A stretch of DNA of 19,480 bases from an uncultured Chloroflexota bacterium (lineage in GTDB: Bacteria > Chloroflexota > Chloroflexia > Chloroflexales > Roseiflexaceae): the NCBI GenBank assembly GCA_937876225.1, contig CALFIC010000001.1:1-19480 (forward strand), in the 5' to 3' direction. The notes below the pieces were generated by a model. It saw nothing but the letters and a program-made list of their open reading frames with translations, was not told the DNA's origin and searched no databases. This document shows positions 8,228-16,006 of the stretch, piece by piece. Both the position numbers and the translations under genes were made by a program. How positions within the stretch are numbered: position 1 is the stretch's first letter; each line of letters starts with the position of its first letter.

Positions 8228-8284
8228 ATGAACGGGCAATATCAACGCTGACTGGCAGGCGGACAGGATTGTTTTTTTGACACC

Positions 8285-11200
8285 TTAGCAATGGCGAAAG
8301 TCGCGATGGTAGCGTGCGCCTTGATGATGGGCGTCGCGAGCTAATAGGGTATCAAATGTCGCTACTGCATCGGGATGTGCGATCCCGAGTAATCCTAATG
8401 CTTGCATGTAATGACAATGGATTTGATTACGTAGGGTCGGATCATCGTTAAATACGAGGAAGCTTGGCAGCGATACGGCGAAATAATCGGTGCGAATCAC
8501 ATCATCGGCATGCATACGGCCATACGCCAGCAAGCGCTGGAATATCGCATCGGCGCGTGCATTGTCCCCTAGCTTGCGCCATGCTAAGCCTTGATAAAAA
8601 ATCATGTCGGGTGGTTGGTCGTTGTAATAAATCGCCGATGTCGGTTGGCTATCGCCACGGGTAGCCAATTGCCACGCCTGCACGGCTGTGGTGTGGTCGC
8701 CGAGGGCGGCATAGGCGACACCGATCAAATAATGCAAGTTGTTTTCGTTGGCGCCAGGGAGTTTGCCTTCGCCCAAATTGACGGGGTAATTAATGGCACG
8801 TTGCAAAAACGTAATTGCCTCGCTATAGTGCCCTGCCTGCATGGCCTGTTCTGCCATGCCGATAATGGCGATGGTGTGTTGGGCGGCGACGCGCCCTTCG
8901 CCTCCTTCCCAAGGGTGAAACATGCGCGTGCGCAAAATATCGAGGGCCTCGGCATAGCGCCCATGGATGTTGAGGAGTGTCACATACGAAATAGTCAAAT
9001 CGTCGCGCTCAAGCACCAAGGCCAAATTGTTGGCGAGCCGGGTCAGGCGTGCAGTCGGATTGCCGCCACTGATTTGCGCCAGCTGATCGGCTTCGTATAA
9101 CAAACGGGCGTCGTTCGGACTGAGCGCAAGCGCTCGTTGATAGGCGGTATGCCCTGCGGTCATATCTTGGTGATGATTGACGTACGCCAATCCTAGGTTG
9201 CGCCACGCCACTGCATTATCTGGCGTATATTGCACCGCATGTTGCCAGCATTCGATGGCGCGGTCAGGCATTTGATGGGCATACCAAAAATTCCCAAGCA
9301 AATAGGCCGCATTGCCATCCTCAGGGTGTTGTTGCAAGGCAAATTGCAACAACGGTACATGGACGAGTCGATGGGGGAAGCACCAATCAATGGTGCGTAA
9401 GCGCGCTACGCGCAACGATTCTTGCACCCAATCAGTAATCGTGCTGGCACCCGTCTGTTCGTCTATGGTCGCAGTCGGGGGCGTACCACGCAAGGCATGC
9501 AGTTTGGCGGCGAGGTAGTGCATCATAGGCCCGTATTGGGGCGCCATCGTACACATTCCGAGCGCCATATCGTAGTCGCCACAGGCCATGTAATCGAGGG
9601 CGATGGCTTCGAATTTGGGGATATCCCAGCGCAACGATTCGGCAATGGTGGTGGATTCGCCGAGCTGCACCAATTCATTGGCCGCGCCGGCATCCATGGG
9701 GTCGAGTTGCAAGGCGACATGGCAACTGGCAATCGCTTCGGCGCGGCGCTCGAGGCGGCGAAGCAGGCTGATTTCGACGAAGCGGGCGCGGTGGTTGCTC
9801 CAGTTGCGCCGTAAGGCTTGGCGGGCCAAGTCGAGGGCATCGCCGAGGCGCTGTTGGCAGCCAGCGATACAAGCCAGCTCAAAAAACGCCGAATCTTGCC
9901 AGGCCGCATTCCAGGTAGCTTTATAAAAAGCATCGATGGCATCGTCGAGCCGTTCTTGGTAGCGCAATGCTAAGCCGAGGTTGTAGTAGGCTTCACCATC
10001 GTACGGATTGGGGTTGCGACTGGTGAGGCGGGTGATGGCCCGCCGGAAGAACTGCTCGGCGGCCGCAAAATCACCACGGCGTAACAACAACAAGCCCATG
10101 GCGTTGTTGCAACGACTGTCGTGGGGGTCACGCCGCAACGCTTCCATGTAGTAATCTTCGGGATGGTAGGTGGCGTGACGGTATTGCTCGAGATGTAGTC
10201 CATTGAGGAACAATTCGTCGCTACTAGCGATCGCGCTCGGGTCAGCCGCCGGAGTCGCCGGCGCCGGGATCTCGCCACTTCGTTCACGGGGGGGCGTATA
10301 GCTGATAAGTGCACGCTCGTTGGCGCGGTTGGTGACTCGGAGTGTTAATTCGTGGTCGGCGATCCCTGTGGGGAGCGGTACTTGCTCGCTTAAGGTGCTG
10401 ATGGGCGACAAGGGCAATTCACGTTGCCAGAGCAGATTGCCCTTGTGGTGGAGTGTGACGCGACAATTCAATGGACTCGATACATATACGCCCACATGGG
10501 CGACGTCTTGGGCCACATGCAAATGTACGACGGCATCGGTATTGGCGTTGCTGGCAGGACCGATGTGTTTGTAGGGCATGAAGTTCTGCTGGAAGCGTTT
10601 TTCTTCGCCGGGCATCAACCACGAAAAATCGGGCTGGTTGTCGGTGAATGCGCCACACATCAATTCAATGTACGGTCCGTCTTCATCGGTCAGCTGGCGA
10701 TCCCACATTTGCCCAAAATCACTATTGCCCCATGTCCACTGCTTTTTGCCAGGCACCAAATGATGATTGGCCACATGCATCATCCCTGCCTGGCGCGAAT
10801 GATCGTAGTTGCCCACGAAGTCGTAATCAGAATGATAGGCCATGTATGACGTGGGCACCGGGATGTTTTTGTAGCGCGAAATATCAGTCCCCGGCGCATA
10901 ATCGACTTTGTAATACGTTCCTTTGGCAATGGGGAATTCGCTGACGTCGCGCTTGCCATGATCCATCACCGCATGTACATCGGGGGGGAATACCGACTGG
11001 TATTCGTCGTTGACATGCACCGCCGGGTTGGCCCACCACAAAAACGTCTGCGGCTCACTAGTGCGATTACTCAACTGCACATCAATCTGGAGCACTGCCT
11101 TGTCGGGGTGTAGGGTAAAGCCATGCATGCCTTTGGTGAAAAACATCTGCTCGACTTCGCTACACCACAAGGTCACACTGCCGTCGTCGTTGCTGACGAT

Positions 11201-11605
11201 GCGCCAGTCGACGGGTAAAAAGGTGCTGGGACGGTGGTGTTGGGGCCAATTGAATTCGATGCCCCCCGAAATCCACGGTCCCGTCAACCCCACCAAGGCC
11301 GGTTTGATGACTTGGTTGTAATAGACGAAGTGGTAGTTGTTGGTTTTGTCGAGGGCCATTTGTACCCTCCCACCCAATTCGGGCAAAATCATAATCTTGA
11401 GGTACTGATTTTCGAGAAAAACGGCGGTATAGCTTTGGTCTCTTTTTTCATCAAAGACACGGTCAATCACTGGGTAGGGATAGACCACCCCACTGCTGCC
11501 TTGATAGACTCGTTGATGCAAAAACAACGGTTGCTTGAGCGGCTCGCCAATCCCGTAGGTGGGAATGGATACGACTTCGCTCCAGATTCGTGCACTATCG
11601 CCCAT
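8285..11605 (-). CDS. DUF5107 domain protein with C-terminal TPR repeats
   Basis: About 1106 residues. The N-terminal third (about 1-380) matches what I know of DUF5107 proteins: EVVSIPTYGIGEP, RVYQGSSGVVYPYPVIDR, LPELGGRVQMALDKT and GPWISGGIEFNWPQHHRPST. This resembles an aldose-1-epimerase-type beta-sandwich and may bind or process sugars; no enzyme activity is established. From about residue 465 to the end there are many TPR units, such as NAMGLLLLRRGDFAAAEQFF, YNLGLALRYQERLDDAIDAF and AWRNLGLAYVNHHQDMTAGH. No signal peptide is visible, suggesting the cytoplasm. I chose the ATG at 11605 because it begins directly at the domain and has GAAGTGAG upstream; an in-frame ATG at 11641 would add 12 residues but lacks a ribosome site. 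It is the first gene of the sugar-acid cluster. Confidence 0.85.
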   Translation of the reverse strand: MGDSARIWSEVVSIPTYGIGEPLKQPLFLHQRVYQGSSGVVYPYPVIDRVFDEKRDQSYTAVFLENQYLKIMILPELGGRVQMALDKTNNYHFVYYNQVIKPALVGLTGPWISGGIEFNWPQHHRPSTFLPVDWRIVSNDDGSVTLWCSEVEQMFFTKGMHGFTLHPDKAVLQIDVQLSNRTSEPQTFLWWANPAVHVNDEYQSVFPPDVHAVMDHGKRDVSEFPIAKGTYYKVDYAPGTDISRYKNIPVPTSYMAYHSDYDFVGNYDHSRQAGMMHVANHHLVPGKKQWTWGNSDFGQMWDRQLTDEDGPYIELMCGAFTDNQPDFSWLMPGEEKRFQQNFMPYKHIGPASNANTDAVVHLHVAQDVAHVGVYVSSPLNCRVTLHHKGNLLWQRELPLSPISTLSEQVPLPTGIADHELTLRVTNRANERALISYTPPRERSGEIPAPATPAADPSAIASSDELFLNGLHLEQYRHATYHPEDYYMEALRRDPHDSRCNNAMGLLLLRRGDFAAAEQFFRRAITRLTSRNPNPYDGEAYYNLGLALRYQERLDDAIDAFYKATWNAAWQDSAFFELACIAGCQQRLGDALDLARQALRRNWSNHRARFVEISLLRRLERRAEAIASCHVALQLDPMDAGAANELVQLGESTTIAESLRWDIPKFEAIALDYMACGDYDMALGMCTMAPQYGPMMHYLAAKLHALRGTPPTATIDEQTGASTITDWVQESLRVARLRTIDWCFPHRLVHVPLLQFALQQHPEDGNAAYLLGNFWYAHQMPDRAIECWQHAVQYTPDNAVAWRNLGLAYVNHHQDMTAGHTAYQRALALSPNDARLLYEADQLAQISGGNPTARLTRLANNLALVLERDDLTISYVTLLNIHGRYAEALDILRTRMFHPWEGGEGRVAAQHTIAIIGMAEQAMQAGHYSEAITFLQRAINYPVNLGEGKLPGANENNLHYLIGVAYAALGDHTTAVQAWQLATRGDSQPTSAIYYNDQPPDMIFYQGLAWRKLGDNARADAIFQRLLAYGRMHADDVIRTDYFAVSLPSFLVFNDDPTLRNQIHCHYMQALGLLGIAHPDAVATFDTLLARDAHHQGARYHRDFRHC

Positions 11606-11689
11606 GATATGACTCACTTCGTTGTGTAATGACCCTGTCATACAGGTGATTTAATGACTTTGGGTGCTAGCTATTCGCAATCTAACGCC

Positions 11690-11718
11690 ATTCTATCATG
11701 CACTTATCGAATCAACAA
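11690..11718 (-). promoter_or_regulatory. Candidate promoter for the DUF5107-to-lactonase cluster
   Basis: On the minus strand TTGTTG (11713-11718) and TAGAAT (11690-11695) are separated by exactly 17 bases. The -10 matches consensus at five of six positions and the -35 at three. It would start transcription about 75-80 bases before the DUF5107 gene. The 242-base gap it lies in is otherwise AT-rich, with no clear terminator after the upstream histidine kinase. Confidence 0.4.
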
Positions 11719-11847
11719 CTCTATGTATTTGGCGAAATCGAAAACTCATTTAATCTGTTTCATCAATGAAATTCTGCCTGTTTTCTCAAAAATAGGGGTG
11801 TGGGATGATGATTTTGATAAGAGAAAGAAGCTTTTTAAATAGTGGTT

Positions 11848-12960
11848 TTAGGTAGAACTTTGTGATTCAGTATATTCACGTGGTAACTGGATGCTGACGG
11901 TGGTGCCATGGTCGACGACTGACTCGATGGAGATAGTGCCACCGTGTGCGGTGATGATAGCATGGGCAATCGCTAAACCGAGCCCAGATCCTTGGCCTAT
12001 GGGGGTCGTGCCTCGATAAAATCGAGTAAACAGAAAGGGGATATCGCTAGCGGTAATCCCCGTGCCGGTATCGCATATGCAGATGGTGACCGTGTCTGAT
12101 TGAATTGCATACTGAATCGAAATGGTATCACCTGGTGCGCTATGGCGGATGGCATTATCGAGAATATTTGCGAGTACTTGCATGATTCGATCGGGATCAA
12201 TCGAAACAGTCGTGGGATGGAGATTGGTGGTAGTAATATGAATCTTACTCTGTTGGGCGAGCGCAGATTTTGTCAAGACGACATGCTGGACGATGTCGTG
12301 TAATTGTGTTGGTTGGCGGTAGAGCGGGAATTTGAGGATGTCGATGAGCGATAAGGTGCGCATATCTTCGACTAGCCGATGGATGCGTTGTACTTCGTTA
12401 TACAAAATCGCAAACATCTGCGGTGTGGGAGTGATGAGTCCTTCGCGGATACTTTCGATGGCGAGTCCGACGGTGTGGAGCGGACTGCGGAGCTCATGGG
12501 TCATATCGGCGTTGATTTGTTGATATTGGTTGAGTTTTTGTTGGGTTTCGTTGCTCGTTGTGGCAATCGAATTAAGCACGTGGAGTACATCCATAGGGAA
12601 ATCAAACGATTCTTTTTGCGATTGGATGTCATAGAGCGATGTATCTATCAGGTCTAAACGTTTTAGGAGCATATGCAAGCGTTTATTGAGAACGATGCCG
12701 ATGAGTACGCTATACATGCAGATAATCCCAAGCAATATCCCCAATGCGATAAGTGTTTCTTGCATGTATTGTTGAGACACAGATACCGTCGTTGTTGCTA
12801 TAGTAGCGGCTAATGGGGTGATTGCATAATGACCATAAAAATAACGCAGGAAAAGATAAATCCATATAAAAGTTAGTACGAAAATCGGTAAAATGATAAT
12901 TAATAGCCATACAATGACTCGGCCCTGAAGCGAATTAAATTTTTTGACGAGTGAAACCAT
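11848..12960 (-). CDS. Sensor histidine kinase with a minimal extracellular loop (two-component system 1)
   Basis: The 370-residue membrane kinase has membrane segments at about 13-38 and 69-91, with only about 30 residues between them outside the membrane. The phosphoacceptor motif is INADMTHELRSPLHTVGL (H155). The ATPase domain has N265/N269 in NILDNAIRHS, the G1 box CDTGTGI (from D297) and the G2 box GQGSGLGLA (322-330), so it looks active. The ATG at 12960 was chosen over one at 13005 because it has AAAGGAAGAG just upstream and leaves a 16-base gap after the regulator instead of an overlap. With so small a sensor loop, it may sense within the membrane or through a partner. It is a paralog of the neighbouring kinase and should pair with the regulator directly before it. 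Confidence 0.92.
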   Translation of the reverse strand: MVSLVKKFNSLQGRVIVWLLIIILPIFVLTFIWIYLFLRYFYGHYAITPLAATIATTTVSVSQQYMQETLIALGILLGIICMYSVLIGIVLNKRLHMLLKRLDLIDTSLYDIQSQKESFDFPMDVLHVLNSIATTSNETQQKLNQYQQINADMTHELRSPLHTVGLAIESIREGLITPTPQMFAILYNEVQRIHRLVEDMRTLSLIDILKFPLYRQPTQLHDIVQHVVLTKSALAQQSKIHITTTNLHPTTVSIDPDRIMQVLANILDNAIRHSAPGDTISIQYAIQSDTVTICICDTGTGITASDIPFLFTRFYRGTTPIGQGSGLGLAIAHAIITAHGGTISIESVVDHGTTVSIQLPREYTESQSST

Positions 12961-12976
12961 GCTCTTCCTTTGAAAA

Positions 12977-13660
12977 CTACGCCTTAAACATATAGCCTTC
13001 GCCATACACCGTCAAAATGTATTCAGGGTTATTGACATCGCGTTCGATTTTTTTGCGTAAATTATAGATATGCACATCGATGGTCCGGTAATTACCAAAT
13101 GTCGATGTATCTTGGAATACCGCATTCACTAAATCATAGCGACTGATGGTTTGGCCTTTTTGGGCGATAAGCGTGGCGAGCAATAGGTATTCGGTATGGG
13201 TCAACACAATCGTATTGCCACGGACTACGACACTGCGACTTGTGGGGTTGATTCGCAAGGTATCACTGGTGAATGCCATATCCTTGGTTTGGGTGGTACG
13301 GCGAATCACGGCATTGATACGGGCACCGAGTTCACGTAGGTTGGTTGGCTTCACGAGATAATCATCCGCACCCATTTCAAGGAAGTGCACCTTATCATCC
13401 TCACTGATGCGCGCCGTATTGATGATGATTGGGGTATTCTTCATGGCACGAAACGCCCCCATGAAGGTATTGCCGTCCATATTGGGCATCATCAAATCAA
13501 GCAAAATACAGTCGTAATCCTGCGTGATGCATAATTCTAATGCAATCACACCATCGGCTGCGGTGTCGACGTTGAACCCATTGTGGCGCAAATATTCTGC
13601 GCTAATGTCGCGGATTTGTTGATCGTCGTCAATGATAAGGATATGTTTGGGTTGTGACAT
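12977..13660 (-). CDS. OmpR/PhoB-family response regulator (two-component system 1)
   Basis: The 227-residue protein has a receiver domain (about 4-118) with acidic pocket D11/D12, phosphoacceptor D55 in CILLDLMMPNMDG, T82 and K104 (LVKP). A C-terminal winged-helix DNA-binding domain (about 130-226) has TIDVHIYNLRKKIE as recognition helix and ends in ILTVYGEGYMFKA. It should be phosphorylated by the kinase 16 bases downstream and then bind DNA as a dimer. The receiver is strikingly like that of the second regulator (YDCILLDLMMPxMDGxTF in both), which supports origin by duplication. The ribosome site is weak. The regulon is unknown; the catabolic cluster downstream is a candidate by position only. 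Confidence 0.93.
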   Translation of the reverse strand: MSQPKHILIIDDDQQIRDISAEYLRHNGFNVDTAADGVIALELCITQDYDCILLDLMMPNMDGNTFMGAFRAMKNTPIIINTARISEDDKVHFLEMGADDYLVKPTNLRELGARINAVIRRTTQTKDMAFTSDTLRINPTSRSVVVRGNTIVLTHTEYLLLATLIAQKGQTISRYDLVNAVFQDTSTFGNYRTIDVHIYNLRKKIERDVNNPEYILTVYGEGYMFKA

Positions 13661-13697
13661 ACTGTATTCGTTTCAGATTGAGATATAAAGCATGTTA

Positions 13698-13703
13698 ATT
13701 ATA
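13698..13703 (-). promoter_or_regulatory. Possible -10 element before two-component system 1
   Basis: A perfect TATAAT on the minus strand lies about 37 bases before the regulator ATG, in a 102-base AT-rich gap. No good -35 lies at the right distance, and AT-rich DNA produces such hexamers by chance. The gap has no clear terminator, so read-through from the second kinase is also possible. Confidence 0.3.
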
Positions 13704-13762
13704 CATATGTTTATGAATGTATGGTCAGATTTATATGAAATTTGGCAAATCTTGATAATTAA

Positions 13763-15106
13763 TTAATAATTAAACGTAGCAGAATGAAGCGGGAGGATAA
13801 TGGTGACGGTTGTCCCAATTCCAAGTGTTGAATCAATCGTAATGGTGCCACGATGCCCGGTGATGATGGTATGCACAATCGCCAAACCGAGTCCTGATCC
13901 GGTGCCGATAGGATTACTGCCGCGATTAAAGCGCTCAAATAAATGGGCGATGTCGTTAGGAGCGATACCGGTACCGTTATCACTGATTGCAATGCAGGCA
14001 GAATCAGCTGTGGTTGTAGCGTTGATGGTAATCGCACCATTGATTGCGGTATGGCGGATGGCGTTATCAATGATGTTGTAGAGCGCTGCCAGCAACTGCA
14101 TTTTGTCGACAGATACGATGGTATTGGGGATATTGCCGGTGTAGGCAAACGCAATGTTTTTTTCGACACACAGTGGGGCAAGCGACTCATACGCCTCTGA
14201 AAGCAATGAATCTAACGGCGTCTCACTCAGTGTGCTCATCAATTGGTCGACTTCGGCTAGCGAGAGTGTGCGTAAATCATTGATGAGTTTATACAGCATT
14301 TGAATTTCAGTATGCACAATTGCCAAGCGATTCGGTGTTGCAGGTAACACACCATCACGCATGGCTTCGATATAGCCATTAATCACATTGAGTGGATTAC
14401 GGAGCTCGTGTGAAATGTCGGCGTTAAGTTGTCGCTGTAGTTGTACCTGCCGCATGATTTCATTGTCACGTTCGTCAAGTGCATGTGCAAGTTGCGTAAA
14501 TTCACTTACCGTATTTGCCCCTAATTGGGTGGTGAAATGTTGCGGATTTGCTAACGAAATCGTGCTGAGCTGCGTTAATTTCACCAGCGGTTGGAGCATC
14601 CGCATAGTTATAATATACATTGTGATTACGTTGAACAGAATAGCCAGAATTGTCATTGAGCAAAAAACGAGCAAAAATTCATTGGGATATTGATCCATTG
14701 GTGGATAATCACGGAATGAATCACTCGGTAATAGATAAACAAACCCACCATCACGCAAATATACCGTGGAGCGATAGGGATAATCGGTCAAAATAATCGG
14801 TGTGTGGGTAGGGTCGTAGGGATAGAGCAAATTGCCTTGGGCATCACTTACGCGTGGTGGTTTAAATGCTTCGCCCGCAAATTGGTGGTAATTTAGCGTA
14901 ATTGTATCGGTTAATGTGGTGAAATTATGATATTGCGCATAATGTTGTTGCACAATTGTCGTATATCGCTGTGTGACAATTGGAATATAGATTGAAGTAA
15001 TGGTATGGTACGAGACAGTGAAATAAATCACTGCTGCAGTAACAAAATTGATGATAATCATCAAAAAACTGTGGACGACATTCCGGGTAACGAGGCTGTT
15101 TTTCAT
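13763..15106 (-). CDS. Sensor histidine kinase with extracellular domain and HAMP region (two-component system 2)
   Basis: The 447-residue membrane kinase has membrane segments at about 11-33 and 144-166. These enclose a sensor domain of about 110 residues (about 34-143, rich in Tyr and Thr, including LLYPYDP and GGFVYLLPSDSF). A HAMP-like linker (about 167-222) leads to the phosphoacceptor motif LNADISHELRNPLNVI (H233). The ATPase domain has N344/N348 in YNIIDNAIRH, the G1 box SDNGTGI (from D376) and the G2 box GTGSGLGLA (401-409). All catalytic boxes are intact. Its start overlaps the regulator's stop by four bases (ATGA), so the two are translationally coupled. The ligand is unknown. It resembles the other kinase closely in the catalytic core, but here the sensor domain is complete. 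Confidence 0.93.
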   Translation of the reverse strand: MKNSLVTRNVVHSFLMIIINFVTAAVIYFTVSYHTITSIYIPIVTQRYTTIVQQHYAQYHNFTTLTDTITLNYHQFAGEAFKPPRVSDAQGNLLYPYDPTHTPIILTDYPYRSTVYLRDGGFVYLLPSDSFRDYPPMDQYPNEFLLVFCSMTILAILFNVITMYIITMRMLQPLVKLTQLSTISLANPQHFTTQLGANTVSEFTQLAHALDERDNEIMRQVQLQRQLNADISHELRNPLNVINGYIEAMRDGVLPATPNRLAIVHTEIQMLYKLINDLRTLSLAEVDQLMSTLSETPLDSLLSEAYESLAPLCVEKNIAFAYTGNIPNTIVSVDKMQLLAALYNIIDNAIRHTAINGAITINATTTADSACIAISDNGTGIAPNDIAHLFERFNRGSNPIGTGSGLGLAIVHTIITGHRGTITIDSTLGIGTTVTIILPLHSATFNY

Positions 15107-15810
15107 AGTAGCGTAGTATTATTCATACGATATCCCACACCATAGACAGTCAGAATGTAGACTGGACTATCGGGGTTCGGTTCGATTTTGTTGCGAATAT
15201 TCTTGACATGCATGTCAATCGATCGGTCGATTTTGACATTTTCGTTACCGTACAACATCGTTCCAAATTCTTGACGGGTAATGATTTTCCCTTGATGTTT
15301 ATAAAGGTGCACGATGATTTTGTATTCGGTGCTGGTAAGTGTTATGGGTTTCATATTAAAAAACACGGTACGGCTGCGTTCGTCGATATGAATAGGTGTA
15401 TTTAGGTTGGTTTTTGGTGCTGGTTGTGTTGTCGCAAAAGTACTGTTTGCCCGGCGAATAATCGCTTGTATCCGCGCAACGACTTCTCGCATACTTACTG
15501 GTTTGGTGACATATTCGTCGGCGCCCGCATTGAGCGCCTCGATTTTGTCGAATTCTTCGAGTTTGGCTGACATCACAATCACGGGTACTGTCGATATTTG
15601 ACGTAATGCTTGCAAAAATGTCATGCCGTCCATTTGGGGCATCATCAAATCAAGCAAGATGCAATCATAGTGGTGTGCATAGCATAATTTGAGCGCGTCG
15701 ACGCCACTACTTGCTTGGGTAACTTCGTATGCTTGTTGGGTTAAATAATCGGCAATAAGCGTCCGGATACTAATGCGATCTTCGACAATCAAGATGGTAT
15801 GAGTTGTCAT
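15103..15810 (-). CDS. OmpR/PhoB-family response regulator (two-component system 2)
   Basis: The 235-residue protein has a receiver domain with E10/D11 (ILIVEDR), phosphoacceptor D54 (CILLDLMMPQMDG), S81 in place of the commoner Thr, and K103 (VTKP). The winged-helix output domain follows (about 138-232), with recognition helix SIDMHVKNIRNKI and ending ILTVYGVGYRMNN. I placed the start at 15810, where AGGGA precedes the ATG by about 6 bases and the protein begins at the receiver strand. A longer frame from 15852 adds 14 unrelated residues. It is the first gene of the four-gene signalling block. The AT-rich upstream region holds a tandem repeat that could be its own binding site. Confidence 0.93.
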   Translation of the reverse strand: MTTHTILIVEDRISIRTLIADYLTQQAYEVTQASSGVDALKLCYAHHYDCILLDLMMPQMDGMTFLQALRQISTVPVIVMSAKLEEFDKIEALNAGADEYVTKPVSMREVVARIQAIIRRANSTFATTQPAPKTNLNTPIHIDERSRTVFFNMKPITLTSTEYKIIVHLYKHQGKIITRQEFGTMLYGNENVKIDRSIDMHVKNIRNKIEPNPDSPVYILTVYGVGYRMNNTTLL

Positions 15811-15869
15811 ATCTGTCCCTAAAATACGTACGTTATTGCTAATATATACCACATATCATGTCTATTTTT

Positions 15870-15890
15870 TGTAAAAAATGTAAACTTTAC
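15870..15890 (-). promoter_or_regulatory. Candidate regulator-binding repeats before two-component system 2
   Basis: The plus strand has TGTAAA at 15870-15875 and again at 15879-15884. The second copy forms part of an 11-base palindrome, GTAAACTTTAC (15880-15890). A TATATT-like -10 lies at 15841-15846 (minus strand), and its expected -35 position (15864-15869) is poor and abuts the repeats. That arrangement is typical of activator-dependent promoters, so autoregulation by the OmpR-type regulator is plausible. The 9-base spacing is shorter than the usual 10-11 for this family. Confidence 0.3.
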
Positions 15891-15946
15891 GAACAAAAAG
15901 AATAAATCATCGAAAGATTGTGCCAAAAGTAATCCCGACCAAAAGC

Positions 15947-16001
15947 GCGCATCCCACCTGCTCAGGTGGATTACACCGCATACTGAGCAGGTGGGATGTG
16001 C
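15947..16001 (-). terminator. Long hairpin after the aminotransferase gene
   Basis: CATCCCACCTGCTCAG (15950-15965) and CTGAGCAGGTGGGATG (15983-15998) are a perfect 16-bp inverted repeat, extendable to 19 bp with one G-U pair. It begins 6 bases after the stop codon. The transcribed side continues CGCGCTTTTGG, a short T run. It is probably a terminator isolating the aminotransferase from the signalling genes. Confidence 0.65.
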
Positions 16002-16006
16002 TGAGA

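Noticed and set aside
7856..8231. Gly-rich plus-strand frames near 8010-8185
   Set aside because: Their GGGID repeats are only the reverse reading of the TTVDATA minisatellite in the sugar dehydrogenase.
9422..9814. 130-codon plus-strand frame
   Set aside because: It is antisense to the TPR region of the DUF5107 protein; no domain or ribosome site supports it.
10424..10849. 141-codon plus-strand frame
   Set aside because: It is antisense to conserved DUF5107 sequence and has no recognisable features.
13661..13762. Terminator between the two two-component systems
   Set aside because: The gap is AT-rich with short self-complementary AATTAATT strings but no GC stem, so I do not call one.
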